From Arcobacter sp. LC1 (GTDB lineage: Bacteria > Campylobacterota > Campylobacteria > Campylobacterales > Arcobacteraceae): DNA of 64,000 bases. The position numbers were made by a program, and so were the translations under genes. The number at the start of each line of letters is the position of its first letter. The first letter of the stretch is position 1. The stretch covers positions 56,437-120,436 of the forward strand of contig JAACJU010000005.1 of assembly GCA_021378565.1 (NCBI GenBank), given 5' to 3'. Positions 16,743-29,613 of this stretch are shown in pieces. The notes beneath the pieces were generated by a model that saw only the letters and a list, made by a program, of their open reading frames with translations, did no database searches and was not told the origin of the DNA.

Positions 16743-17123
16743 GAATTCTCCTTATATAAATAGATACAAAGCCAAGCTTCGTTTGCGTTAATTGTATTCT
16801 TTTTTCTTTTAAAGCTAGGTCTATAAAAAGCTTAATATTTTTACTTAAATTAAAAATGCTTTTTTAGTAAAATTTTAAAATTTTAAAAAATATATTTTAA
16901 AAAATATCCTAAATAAAAATTAATTTATATTTTAGAAAATAAAATATTTTGGAGGAAAAAGCCTAAGTTTTAGGATTTGTAAGCTTAAATCTTGATAATA
17001 AAATACTTGAAGAAATATTTTATTTATATTTTTATTGAGTAAAATAAATTAATATTTTTATCAAAACAAACTTCACGCAAGTAAATAAGTGTTATAATTA
17101 TATAAATGAAGAAAAGGATTTCT
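16743..17123. other. Intergenic region (381 bp) upstream of DASS and panD genes
   Basis: No gene is seen. It is very AT-rich and divergent, so it must hold promoters for both flanks. TATAAT at 17093-17098 is the likely panD -10. A GC-richer island at 16951-16986 (CCTAAG-TT-TTAGG then TTTGTAAGCTTA) resembles a motif in the region before the formate dehydrogenase operon (41112-41140). Confidence 0.6.
17093..17098 (+). promoter_or_regulatory. -10 box of the panD operon
   Basis: TATAAT is preceded by GTGT. Transcription would start near 17105. This makes an in-frame ATG at 17106 effectively leaderless and favours the ATG at 17124, which has AAAGGA at 17113-17118 in front. Confidence 0.5.
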
Positions 17124-17507
17124 ATGCAAGTTGATATGCTTTATAGTAAAATTCATAGGGTTACTTTAAATAAAGCAAATTTAAATTATATAGGCTCAAT
17201 AAGTATAGATGAAGATTTAATCTTTGTAGCAAGGCTAAGAGTTGGACAAAAAGTTGATATCGTAAATGTAAATAATGGAGAAAGATTTAGCACCTACATT
17301 ATAAAAGCAAAAGCAGGCTCAAAAGAAATTTGTCTAAACGGTGCAGCGGCAAGAAAAGCAGAAATTGGAGATAAACTTATTATCATAGCTTACGCATCTT
17401 TTAGTGAAGAAGAGCTAGAAAAATACAAGCCAACTATTGTTTTAGTTGATGAAAAAAATGCAGTAACACATATAGAAAATGAAATTAAAGGAGGAGAATA
17501 TGATTGA
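17124..17507 (+). CDS. panD: Aspartate 1-decarboxylase PanD
   Basis: 127 residues, normal PanD length. The pyruvoyl enzyme decarboxylates aspartate to beta-alanine for pantothenate. The self-cleavage site is visible in [13 protein letters not shown]: the Gly-Ser bond is cut and the Ser becomes the pyruvoyl group. [14 protein letters not shown] and [14 protein letters not shown] are also family signatures. The chosen ATG has AAAGGA 6 nt upstream; an ATG six codons earlier lacks a leader. The stop overlaps ybaB by 8 nt. Confidence 0.95.
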   Translation: MQVDMLYSKIHRVTLNKANLNYIGSISIDEDLIFVARLRVGQKVDIVNVNNGERFSTYIIKAKAGSKEICLNGAAARKAEIGDKLIIIAYASFSEEELEKYKPTIVLVDEKNAVTHIENEIKGGEYD

Positions 17508-17820
17508 TGGACTTGATTTATCTAAACTCAATATTGGGGATTTAGCAAAACAGTTTCAAGATATGGCCACTAAGGCAAAAGAAGAAAATGTTGACAAAAC
17601 GTTTACTTCTAAAAGTGGTGGAGGTATGGTTGAAATATCTATAAATGGAAATTCTGAGGTGATTGATTTAAAAATTGATGATTCTTTACTTGAAGATAAA
17701 GACTCAATGTTGATACTTCTAATCTCAGCTATGAATGACGTCATAAAACAATCTGATGAATTTAAAAAAAGTATTGCAATGAATATGATGGGTGGAATGA
17801 ATCCTTTTGGGCAAAAATAA
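17500..17820 (+). CDS. YbaB/EbfC nucleoid-associated protein
   Basis: 106 residues. A small dimeric DNA-binding protein of the YbaB/EbfC family. Recognisable parts are the N-terminal helix with [16 protein letters not shown], the sheet [22 protein letters not shown], and a Met/Gly tail [11 protein letters not shown]. The ATG at 17500 is preferred because GGAGGAG lies directly before it. The gene is embedded between panD (8-nt overlap) and the prenyl synthase, so it is co-transcribed with them. Confidence 0.88.
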   Translation: MIDGLDLSKLNIGDLAKQFQDMATKAKEENVDKTFTSKSGGGMVEISINGNSEVIDLKIDDSLLEDKDSMLILLISAMNDVIKQSDEFKKSIAMNMMGGMNPFGQK

Positions 17821-17830
17821 TATAAAAAAT

Positions 17831-18691
17831 ATGGATAAATTGCTAAGTGAATTTGAATTATTTTTAAAATCTAATCTTCCAAAAGCTCCATCTTTTCATC
17901 CTTTTTATGAAAAAGCCTTAGCTAAAATGCTTGAAGCTGGTGGCAAAAGGTTTAGGCCTATGTTACTTCTTTGTGTAGTTGAGGCAAAAAATAAAATGCT
18001 TGTAAGAAACGCTATGCAAGTGGCTCTCGGGCTTGAATACTTGCATACTTATTCTTTGATTCATGATGATTTACCTGCTATGGATAATGCAACTTTGCGA
18101 AGAGGACAAGCTACTTTACATACTACTTATGATGAAACAAGTGCTATTTTGGTTGGAGATGGACTAAATACTGAGGCCTTTTCTTTGATAAGTAAAGCAG
18201 CCTTGTCAAATGATACAAAAATACAGTTAATATCAAGCCTTAGTGAAAATGGTGGAATAAATGGTATGGTTTTAGGTCAAGCTATTGATTGTTATTTTGA
18301 AAATAAAAAGCTTGATTTAGAACAAATAAAGTTTTTGCACATCCATAAAACTGCAAAGTTAATAGCGTGCTCTTTAAAAATGGGTGCAATTATAGTGTCT
18401 TACGATATAAAAACTCAAAATGAAATTTATGATTTTGGACTTAATCTTGGTTTATTGTTTCAAATTCAAGATGATATTTTAGATATTACCCAAAGCAGTG
18501 AAAAAGCAGGAAAAACTACACAAAATGACACAGAAAAAAACTCTTTTGTTAATCTTTTAGGTTTAGTTGGTGCAAAAAAGAGCGCAAGCGAGCTAGCTGA
18601 AAAATGTATTTTGCAAGTTGAGAGCTTTGATGAAGACTTAAAAAATGCCTTAAAAGGGCTTTTAAATGAATATTTTTTTAGACATTGTTAA
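17831..18691 (+). CDS. ispA: Farnesyl/geranyl diphosphate synthase (polyprenyl synthetase)
   Basis: 286 residues. Condenses IPP with DMAPP/GPP to make short prenyl diphosphates for quinone and undecaprenyl lipid synthesis. The first Asp-rich motif is HDDLPAMDN, the second is QIQDDILD, and GGKRFRPMLLL is the family N-terminal signature. Two small residues before DDLPAMD and the two-residue insertion in DDxxxxD fit bacterial FPP synthases. A TTG start eight codons upstream is possible; the ATG at 17831 matches relatives better. Confidence 0.9.
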   Translation: MDKLLSEFELFLKSNLPKAPSFHPFYEKALAKMLEAGGKRFRPMLLLCVVEAKNKMLVRNAMQVALGLEYLHTYSLIHDDLPAMDNATLRRGQATLHTTYDETSAILVGDGLNTEAFSLISKAALSNDTKIQLISSLSENGGINGMVLGQAIDCYFENKKLDLEQIKFLHIHKTAKLIACSLKMGAIIVSYDIKTQNEIYDFGLNLGLLFQIQDDILDITQSSEKAGKTTQNDTEKNSFVNLLGLVGAKKSASELAEKCILQVESFDEDLKNALKGLLNEYFFRHC

Positions 18692-18718
18692 AACTTTAGT
18701 CAATTTGGCTAAAACCTC

Positions 18719-18747
18719 TTGACAATTAAAGAAAAATCTTATACAAT
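18719..18747 (+). promoter_or_regulatory. Sigma70 promoter of groESL
   Basis: TTGACA (18719-18724), 17-nt spacer, TACAAT (18742-18747), near-consensus. The CIRCE operator begins 2 nt after the -10, so repressor binding would block initiation. Confidence 0.85.
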
Positions 18748-18748
18748 T

Positions 18749-18775
18749 CTAGCACTCGAATAATTTGAGTGCTAA
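18749..18775. promoter_or_regulatory. CIRCE operator (HrcA site)
   Basis: CTAGCACTC-N9-GAGTGCTAA, one mismatch from the canonical TTAGCACTC-N9-GAGTGCTAA. It is placed between the groESL promoter and groES. HrcA is the known repressor for CIRCE; its gene is not in this window. Confidence 0.95.
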
Positions 18776-18805
18776 AAAATATTAAATATTACACAAGGAG
18801 TTATA

Positions 18806-20715
<1,910 letters not shown>

Positions 20716-20758
20716 ATTTAAATAAATTAAAATTTACTAAAAATATTTTAACCTACAT

Positions 20759-20788
20759 AAAACTAGCAAGCTTAGGCTTGCTAGTTTT
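20759..20788. terminator. groEL terminator
   Basis: AAAACTAGCAAGC (20759-20771), loop TTAG, GCTTGCTAGTTTT (20776-20788): a perfect 13-bp stem with A/T ends. It overlaps the last codon of the converging nuclease-like gene, so it likely serves both. Confidence 0.8.
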
Positions 20789-22016
20789 ATGGTTTTATAT
20801 TTAGGATTTTAGTTATTTCGCTTATTTCAACTTTTATTTCGTCTGCTAAAGTGATTAAATTGCTTTCAAAATTATTTTTATTTAATTCATCAATTAAATT
20901 TTCATTAAAATTTCTAAAATCAAACTTTTTTTCAGGATATTTCCAATAAATCCACCAATCGTCATTTATTTCTTTCTCTGCAGTATTTATTTTCTCTAAT
21001 ACATTTTTTGATATTTCTTCAAACTCTTTTTTTTCAGAAATCTTTTTTCTAATGTCATTTTCTGATTTAGTATCTTTTTCTGAAATGCAAAGTCCATAAT
21101 ATATATTGTTATCAATTTCAATATATAATGATAGTTGTGTACCATCAATTTTATATTCTAACCCATAATATTTATTGTGTATTTGTGAAGAATAGTATTT
21201 TCTGACTGCCTTTTTTAAATCTAATTTTTTATAGTCATAGTGCACAAATTTAAATGAATATTTTTTGCAAAGTTCTTCTTCTAATCTTTCCCAAAATTTA
21301 ATTTGTAGTTCGATTTTGCATTCATTGACAGCTAATTCTGCACCGATAATATTTTTTAGGTTATCACCTTGCAATAATAAATTTTTTATTTTTTCCATAC
21401 ATTCTCCATTTTTTGATTGATTTGTAAGCTCTTTTATGAGACTTAAATATTGAATAATTGTTTCTCTAATTGTTGGATATTTTGCAGTTTCTTTTATACA
21501 TTTTTCTAGCCAATTCTTAATATCTTCTGCATAAGAAATTGTTATTACTTTGTCTTTCATTTCTTTTTCAGCAGGTTCTTCACCAAACAATGTTAGATAT
21601 AGTACCTTGACATTTCCTTCTCCATATCTTTTTTGCATATTCTCAAGATATCTACTTAGCTGTTTTGAATGGTCTTCGCTATAAATTTTATTTTCGATAA
21701 TTATTGCTTTTTCATTATTTTTTATTAAAATATCTATATTTTCTTTTTCTCTATATACGACAATATCATTGCATGCAAAATCTTCTTCTTTTATACCTAT
21801 TTCTTCTAAGAATAGTTTTAAAAAAATATCTTTAAGTTTATGAGAACCTTCAGGGTTCATTAAATCATATAAAAATCTTGAGTGCAAATTAACTTCATCA
21901 TGTGCTTTTCTTAAAATGGTAAATATATTAAAGCTATTTTTATTTAATTCATCTACTTTTTCATATTGTATTTTAATATTATTTATTTGCCTAAGCAAAG
22001 ATTCTAATTCTTTCAT
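20787..22016 (-). CDS. PD-(D/E)XK nuclease superfamily protein
   Basis: 409 residues. The N-terminal half matches the PDDEXK_4 type (PF14281). D95 in ENIDILI and E108-x-K110 in AIIIENKIYSEDHSKQLSRY make the D...ExK metal/catalytic site. It also has the typical FNIFTILRKAHDEVNLHSRFLYDLMNP opening. The C-terminal half (about 210-409) is charged and not recognised. Members occur in mobile and defence-rich DNA and are usually unlinked to a known system. It is a lone gene, convergent with groEL. It has no methyltransferase neighbour, so a classical restriction system is not supported. Confidence 0.75.
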   Translation of the reverse strand: MKELESLLRQINNIKIQYEKVDELNKNSFNIFTILRKAHDEVNLHSRFLYDLMNPEGSHKLKDIFLKLFLEEIGIKEEDFACNDIVVYREKENIDILIKNNEKAIIIENKIYSEDHSKQLSRYLENMQKRYGEGNVKVLYLTLFGEEPAEKEMKDKVITISYAEDIKNWLEKCIKETAKYPTIRETIIQYLSLIKELTNQSKNGECMEKIKNLLLQGDNLKNIIGAELAVNECKIELQIKFWERLEEELCKKYSFKFVHYDYKKLDLKKAVRKYYSSQIHNKYYGLEYKIDGTQLSLYIEIDNNIYYGLCISEKDTKSENDIRKKISEKKEFEEISKNVLEKINTAEKEINDDWWIYWKYPEKKFDFRNFNENLIDELNKNNFESNLITLADEIKVEISEITKILNIKP

Positions 22017-22128
22017 TGCTATCCTTGTTTGTGTATTTTGAGAACTTATATTGTATCTAAAATATACAAAATAATATTAATATAATATTTATTTAAGAAT
22101 AAGAACTAAAAATAACAACACACAAAAA

Positions 22129-22147
22129 CAAAGCCATATTTTGCTAA
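22129..22147 (+). repeat. 19-bp direct repeat, copy 1
   Basis: CAAAGCCATATTTTGCTAA lies just before the AraC-type gene. The same 19 bases recur at 27500-27518 before ligA. The 3' part TTTTGCTAAgAT looks like a campylobacter extended -10 element, so a shared promoter is one explanation; flanks of an inserted segment are another. Confidence 0.6.
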
Positions 22148-22157
22148 GATAAAAAAT

Positions 22158-23048
22158 ATGAATAAAGAAATCTTAACGCAAGTAAATAAACTTTTTAAAA
22201 ATGATGGTATTCACGATACTTTCTTAAATGATGTAAAAATATATACTACTTCTAAATTTGACCCACTAAGTCCTTTTATTTATGATGTATGTCTTATTTT
22301 GGTTTTGCAAGGCAAAAAAATTGGGCATTTAGGAGATAATACTCTAACTTATGATTCTAAAAATTATTTAGTCGTGCCAACAACTTTGCCTTTGGAGTGT
22401 GAAACTTTCGCTTCAAGTGAAGAGCCTTTTATAGGACTAATAATATCTATTGATAAAAAGATTATGTATGAAATAATAGACAAAGTTTCAAAAAAGCAAG
22501 AGCTTGAATCAAGCAAAAATTCGCTTGGAGTATTTTCTGACACAGTTGATGAAAATATAAAAGGGCTAACGCTAAGGCTTTTAAAAATATTGCAATCAAA
22601 AGAAGAAACAAATATTTTAGGAACTAATACTTTAAGAGAATTATTTTACAGAGTTGCAGTTGGAGAAAATTCGCATTTTTTACACAAAATGTTTTTGAAT
22701 TCAAACAATGAAGCAAAAATAGCAAGAGCATTAAAAATCATTCATACCCAGTGCGAGAGTAATTTGGATATTTCTAATCTAGCACGACAAGAAGATATGA
22801 GCGTGTCATCTTTTCATACACATTTTAAAAAAGTGACTTCACATACACCTTTGCAATATATTAAAAAAATAAGATTGAATAAGGGTAAAAATTTAATATC
22901 CTTACAGCAATACCTAGTTATTGACGCAGCTTATGAGATGGGTTATGATAGTGCATCTGCTTTTAGCAGAGATTTTAAGAGCTATTTTGGATACCCTCCA
23001 AAAGAAGTTAAGCCTTCTTTTAAAGAGGATAGCAATATTATTTCATAA
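22158..23048 (+). CDS. AraC-family transcriptional regulator (YqhC-like)
   Basis: 296 residues. The N-terminal ~150 residues are an AraC_N (PF06719) type cupin-like sensing domain (TTSKFDPLSPFIYDVCLILVLQG-type opening; LVVPTTLPLECET). The C-terminal ~100 are the AraC double helix-turn-helix, with DISNLARQEDMSVSSFHTHFKK and the FSRDFKSYFGYPPKEV end motif. It converges with the YqhD-like reductase gene 31 bp away. In E. coli, YqhC with the same architecture activates yqhD in response to reactive aldehydes, so that role is a reasonable inference here. Confidence 0.88.
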   Translation: MNKEILTQVNKLFKNDGIHDTFLNDVKIYTTSKFDPLSPFIYDVCLILVLQGKKIGHLGDNTLTYDSKNYLVVPTTLPLECETFASSEEPFIGLIISIDKKIMYEIIDKVSKKQELESSKNSLGVFSDTVDENIKGLTLRLLKILQSKEETNILGTNTLRELFYRVAVGENSHFLHKMFLNSNNEAKIARALKIIHTQCESNLDISNLARQEDMSVSSFHTHFKKVTSHTPLQYIKKIRLNKGKNLISLQQYLVIDAAYEMGYDSASAFSRDFKSYFGYPPKEVKPSFKEDSNIIS

Positions 23049-23064
23049 CTATTTCGTAGTTTTT

Positions 23065-23082
23065 TATAGTTATCTTTAACTA
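23065..23082. terminator. Hairpin between converging araC-type and yqhD-like genes
   Basis: ATAGTTA-TCTT-TAACTAT, a perfect 7-bp stem followed by TTTT. It sits in a 31-bp convergent gap and overlaps the last codons of the reductase gene. Confidence 0.5.
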
Positions 23083-24216
23083 TTTTAAAGAGTCCTTTAG
23101 AATTTGTGTAACAATATCAAGTGTAATATTTGCATTTTCACCCATAGCTGTATAGCCGTGAGATTTTAGTGCAGATGTTACATTTTCAATAACTTTATCG
23201 TCAATATCAAGGTCGCTTAATTTTGTAGTAACTCCAACACTTTGATAGATTGATTCGATTTTAGCAATTACTGCTTCATTGTCATTTTCAATTCCAAATA
23301 CATTTTTACCCATTTGAGCGATTTTTTCGCCTTTGTCAGCCATCATTAATCTTAAAAGATAAGGTTGGACAACAGCTAAAGATCTTGCATGGTCAATTCC
23401 ATAAAATGCAGTTAATTCATGCCCGATAAGGTGCGTAGACCAATCTTGTACAAGACCTGCTCCGATTTGAAAGTTTAGCGCTTGATTTGCAATAAGCATT
23501 AAATTTTCTTGCCAAAGTGTAGTTCTTCTATCATCCCAATTTTTAGCTAGTTTTGTTAAGCCTCTATATAAAGTCTCAGCGTAACCATCATTTACTAAAG
23601 CAGTATTTAGTTTTGTTAAGTATTGCTCAGAAATATGTACAAACGCATCAACTAAACCATTTGCTAATTGAGTATCACTCAAAGTTGACATAAAAGTAGG
23701 ATCCATTACCGCAAATTGTGGGTAAGAATAGTCTGAGAAATACAATCTTTTTTCATCAATTTCTTTTTTAGAAACTACAGTTAAGTTGTTTGATTCGCTC
23801 CCTGTTGCTGCTAGAGTTAAAACGACACCTAAAGGAAGTGCATCTTTTACTTCAGCTTTTCCATCTAGGAAATCCCAAGCGTCACCATCATATTTTGCAG
23901 CAGCTGCTAGATATTTACATCCATCAATTACTGAACCACCACCGACAGCTAAAATAAAGTCAATGTTTTCTTTTTTAACAATTTTTAGTGCTTTGTTCAT
24001 AGTTTCGATTGTTGGGTTTGATTCAACACCTGAAAATTCTATAAATTCGTGATTTTTTAAAGCTTTGACAACTTGGTCATAAGCACCATTTTTCTTGATT
24101 GAGCCAAATCCGTAAACAAATAATACTTTTTTGTCTTTTCCTATTAAATCGCTAATAGTAGATATTTTACCTTCTCCAAATTCGATTGCAGTTGGGTTGT
24201 GATATGAAAATTCCAT
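23080..24216 (-). CDS. yqhD: Iron-containing alcohol dehydrogenase, YqhD-type aldehyde reductase
   Basis: 378 residues, group III dehydrogenase. NADPH-dependent reduction of aldehydes, protective against glyoxal, acrolein and similar compounds. GGGSVIDGCK (about 92-101) binds the cofactor. The metal ligands D190, H194, H262 and H276 match E. coli YqhD D194/H198/H267/H281 in spacing, with GLVDAFVHISEQYL and DWSTHLIGHELTAFYGIDHA. A long A/T leader precedes the ATG, with AAGGAAAAA in front. It is paired with a YqhC-like regulator, converging. Confidence 0.9.
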   Translation of the reverse strand: MEFSYHNPTAIEFGEGKISTISDLIGKDKKVLFVYGFGSIKKNGAYDQVVKALKNHEFIEFSGVESNPTIETMNKALKIVKKENIDFILAVGGGSVIDGCKYLAAAAKYDGDAWDFLDGKAEVKDALPLGVVLTLAATGSESNNLTVVSKKEIDEKRLYFSDYSYPQFAVMDPTFMSTLSDTQLANGLVDAFVHISEQYLTKLNTALVNDGYAETLYRGLTKLAKNWDDRRTTLWQENLMLIANQALNFQIGAGLVQDWSTHLIGHELTAFYGIDHARSLAVVQPYLLRLMMADKGEKIAQMGKNVFGIENDNEAVIAKIESIYQSVGVTTKLSDLDIDDKVIENVTSALKSHGYTAMGENANITLDIVTQILKDSLK

Positions 24217-24453
24217 ATATTTTTTCCTTGTTAATTTTTTTACAGGGGAATTATAATAGGAATGTTTTATTTTAAGAATACCAATTTATGCAAATATCGT
24301 GACAATTTCTGCAAATTTAAAAATCTTGGAAATATCTTGAAAATAATGTTTTTGCAAGTTAGGTAGTAGAGGAGTTTGGTATTCAAATTCTTTTCTAATT
24401 CTTCGTAGATTAAAATTCTTAAGAGTATAAGGGATATAATTTTACCAAAGCTT

Positions 24454-25893
24454 ATGAGTGGTGGGGAAAGTGAGAACTATAATATGATTAAAAAGAATAA
24501 AGAATTTAAACTTGGTGAAAATGATATTTTTTTAAATGATAAATTAAATAGGAAAGAAGCTATAGAAAATTTATCAAGTTTGCTTATATCTACCAAAGAG
24601 GCTTTTACTATGAGCATAAATGCGAATTGGGGAGCAGGGAAGACAACATTTGTAAAATTATGGAAAGAACATTTATTAAAGGAGTATAAAGTAAATAGTA
24701 TATATTTTAGTGCTTGGGAAGATGATTTTTCTAAAGAACCTTTAATTCCAATAATGGGCGAACTAAATGCTTATATTGCAGATAAATTTCAAAATGATAA
24801 AGCAATAAGTAAAAAGCTTGAAGACGTTGGAAGTCTTGCGGGGAAAGTATTAAAAAGAGCTTTACCCACACTTATTAAAAGTGCAACTCATGGAGCAATA
24901 GATGTGGGTAAAGATTTTGAAAATATCATTAGCACCATAGCTGAACAAAGTACACAAATTTTAATTGAAACCTATTCAAAAGAAAAAGAAATAACAAAAA
25001 AGTTTAAAGAATCTATGAAAGGATTGCTAGATAAGATTGATAAGACAAAGCCTTTTGTTATTTTTATTGATGAGCTAGATAGGTGCCGTCCTTTGTATGC
25101 CATAGAATTACTTGAGAGAATAAAACATATTTTTGGAATTGATGGATTAATATTTGTATTCTCAATCGATAAAAAACAACTTTGTGAATCAATCAAATCT
25201 CAATATGGAAATATTGATGCACCAAGCTATTTAAAAAGATTTATTGATCTTGAATACAATCTTCAAGATATAGGCAAAGATGATTTTTGTATTTTTTTAT
25301 ATAAAAGTTACAATATTAACGATAATATAAAATCAAAAGGTACAAATAAGACTTTTTCTCATGATTTTGATGACTTGGCAATGCTAAGGTATTGCATAAA
25401 ACAATTTGATTTAACTCTTAGAGAAATTGAGCAGGCATTTATACAAATAGACATAGTTTTTAAAACAATGGAATTTGGATTAGATGAATCGCATTTTAGA
25501 GTATTTATATTTTTTATTCTTTTAAAAATAAAAAAGCAAAATTTATATTTTGATTTAATCAATAAAAATAAATCTCCTGAAGAAATTATAAAAGAAATCT
25601 TTCTAAATAAAAATAGCGAACATGAGTTAAACACCAATATAGAATCGATAGTTTATGCCACATTAACCACTGATGAAGATTTAAAATTGATTATAAAAAA
25701 TAAAAAAGATGAACTAAACAAAAATATAGATAATGCAAGTGAACAACAATCATTAATTAACCTACTTAGTATAGATTATAGTACAGCAAGGTATGGACTT
25801 AATATAATGGGAGGCTATGGTCTCAATCATGTAATAAATACTGTTATCAAAAAAGTTGAATTTTTAGATAAATTTAATTTTGACACAGTTTAA
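24454..25893 (+). CDS. KAP family P-loop NTPase
   Basis: 479 residues. Walker A NWGAGKTT (about 58-65). Walker B FVIFIDELDRCRP (about 199-211), the characteristic KAP motif with an acidic run and DRC. FSAWEDDFSKEPL after Walker A is also diagnostic. KAP NTPases are often membrane-associated and several appear in phage-defence loci; here a weakly hydrophobic stretch lies between the Walker motifs. The start may be ATG 24454 or ATG 24484. A TATAAT at 24435-24440 makes the first nearly leaderless and favours the second. No partner gene is adjacent and its role is unknown. Confidence 0.8.
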   Translation: MSGGESENYNMIKKNKEFKLGENDIFLNDKLNRKEAIENLSSLLISTKEAFTMSINANWGAGKTTFVKLWKEHLLKEYKVNSIYFSAWEDDFSKEPLIPIMGELNAYIADKFQNDKAISKKLEDVGSLAGKVLKRALPTLIKSATHGAIDVGKDFENIISTIAEQSTQILIETYSKEKEITKKFKESMKGLLDKIDKTKPFVIFIDELDRCRPLYAIELLERIKHIFGIDGLIFVFSIDKKQLCESIKSQYGNIDAPSYLKRFIDLEYNLQDIGKDDFCIFLYKSYNINDNIKSKGTNKTFSHDFDDLAMLRYCIKQFDLTLREIEQAFIQIDIVFKTMEFGLDESHFRVFIFFILLKIKKQNLYFDLINKNKSPEEIIKEIFLNKNSEHELNTNIESIVYATLTTDEDLKLIIKNKKDELNKNIDNASEQQSLINLLSIDYSTARYGLNIMGGYGLNHVINTVIKKVEFLDKFNFDTV

Positions 25894-25946
25894 AAGTAGT
25901 AATATTTAAAATATAAAAGAGAAAAATCAAAGTATTAAAATATTAC

Positions 25947-25969
25947 AAGCCCTTTAAGATAAAGGACTT
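25947..25969. terminator. Hairpin between KAP and lipoprotein genes (convergent)
   Basis: AAGCCCTTTA-AGA-TAAAGGACTT, a 10-bp stem with one C-A mismatch. It lies between converging genes and is followed by a T-rich region. Likely terminator. Confidence 0.55.
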
Positions 25970-25996
25970 ATAATTTGGCTTAATTTTTTAAAAGTC

Positions 25997-27416
25997 TTAA
26001 TATTCATGGCAAATAGGCTTGTTTCCATTTGCATCAGTTGGAGCATTCTCAGCGGTTTTTAAGTCTGTGTATTTTATATCACCTGTTTTACTTTTTATAA
26101 TAATAGTCCCCATTTTTTTTATTGATGAGTCTGAAGTTATTTTAATACCACAAACATTATGAGAATTAGCATCTATTGTTATCGTTCCATAATTTGTAAC
26201 TGTTTCATAAGATTCGATTGCAGTCAAGCCTCTAAAATCTGATACATTTTGATCACTTGAAGAACTTTTTATATTTATATTTCCATAATTTATAACTGTT
26301 CCACCATAAATTATAGAATTTAAGTCTTTAAAGTGCATATTAGAAATGGTAATATTTCCATGATTTTCTATGTTAGATCCATCTTCTACTGTTAAGTATT
26401 GTGGAGTTGTATGGCCATATCCTGTAATATTAATATTTCCATAGTTTTTTATAAGAGAATTATTATCTGCTAACATGAAATATAATTTATTGCTTATTGA
26501 ATAGCTACTACCTGTTATGTCAATATTTTTATTGTTTTGTACTGTACTGTGATTATATGCATACATTTGTATATAATTTGTATAATGCGTTGTTGGTAGG
26601 ATGGTGGAATAGCCTGTATCTACTGTATCTACACAAAAATCATAGTAGTCCTTTTGCTTATGGCTTATTGTGCCATTATTTATAGCTTTAGAATTATTTG
26701 TTGCGACCATGCCCATACCAAATTGGCTATTGTTGACGATATTTCCATTATTTATTGCTGTTGAATTATCTCTTGCAAGCATTGATATAGAATCAAAAAA
26801 AGCTTCTTCACGACCGAAAAGGACAGAGCTAAGCATTTTTTCTGGTCTCAAAAATCTATTTAAGGAAGTGGAGAAATCTATTGTTCCACTTTTATCATTT
26901 GTAATATGAGAATAATGACTTGCATACATGCCTGTTAAAGCAGGTTCGCTAATAAAAGAGAAAAAATTATTTCCCGTAGCTGTAATGTGTCCATAATTTG
27001 TACCTGATGAGCCATCTGTGATTTTCATAGCTTTAAAAATCTTAGATTCTTCTTTACAATATTTTTTTTGCTCTTCAAGCGTAGTAGAGTTTATGCAATC
27101 ATTGCTAAGCGATGCTAATTTTAGAGGAGCAAAACTATTTGCTTGTAAGGAATCTGATATTACAGGTAGACTTTCGTCACTTTGGGAGATTGTACCGTAG
27201 TTGTTAATCGTAGCACTATTTGTGCCTAGGAATACTGTGCCTGTGCTAGCACTTGCAGAGTCATTAAAGTTATAGCTTTGTCCATCTATTTTATGCTCTT
27301 TTACACTTTGGGGTGGATTGCCCCCCCCCCGAAGAACCACCACAAGCATTTAAGCCAAGTATCACAATACCAACTAGACTAAGCAAGCTTGATATTTTTG
27401 TATATTTTTTGAACAT
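25997..27416 (-). CDS. Phase-variable surface lipoprotein, OFF in this copy (poly-G frameshift)
   Basis: The true start is ATG 27416 with GAGGAG 5-6 nt upstream. From there the frame reads a lipoprotein signal with lipobox LNAC (MFKKYTKISSLL...GLNACGGSS) into a run of ten G (plus-strand C10). With G10 it continues out of frame and stops a few codons later. If the run were 9 or 12 G, the frame would enter the 440-residue body. The body (residues ~40-480 when ON) is built of repeated N-x-G-x-I strands such as INNYGTI, AINNGNI, KNYGNINITG, ENHGNITI and TNYGTITI. This looks like a beta-helix (autotransporter-passenger or adhesin type), but no C-terminal beta-barrel is present. A slip-strand ON/OFF switch is inferred. 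It converges with the KAP gene. Confidence 0.8.
27321..27330 (-). repeat. Poly-G tract (G10 on coding strand)
   Basis: Ten consecutive C on the plus strand, i.e. G10 in the lipoprotein gene. It is the only homopolymer of G or C this long noticed in the window. Campylobacter poly-G tracts are known contingency loci. Confidence 0.9.
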
Positions 27417-27499
27417 TTCATCTCCTCACTTCTTATTTTACTATTTTACAAGATATAACTTAAAATAATAATAAAACAATAAAAACAAAATACTAAAAG

Positions 27500-27518
27500 C
27501 AAAGCCATATTTTGCTAA
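27500..27518 (+). repeat. 19-bp direct repeat, copy 2
   Basis: Identical to 22129-22147 (CAAAGCCATATTTTGCTAA), 33 nt before the ligA start. Its 3' portion TTTTGCTAAAAT is a good extended -10, so it is probably also the ligA promoter. Confidence 0.6.
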
Positions 27519-27547
27519 AATAATTAAAGAATAAATAAAAAAGATAA

Positions 27548-29509
<1,962 letters not shown>

Positions 29510-29613
29510 AACTTTGACTAAGTTTTGCTTATAAAAATGCTGTTTTAGCTTGGTTTAAAGTTATATTTTTGCAAAAATTTGATAAAATTCTCAATATTTA
29601 TAAAAGGTAAGAA

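Noticed and set aside
27361..27416. A separate short ORF upstream of the lipoprotein body
   Set aside because: It is the lipoprotein signal peptide and belongs to the same gene, split by the G-tract.
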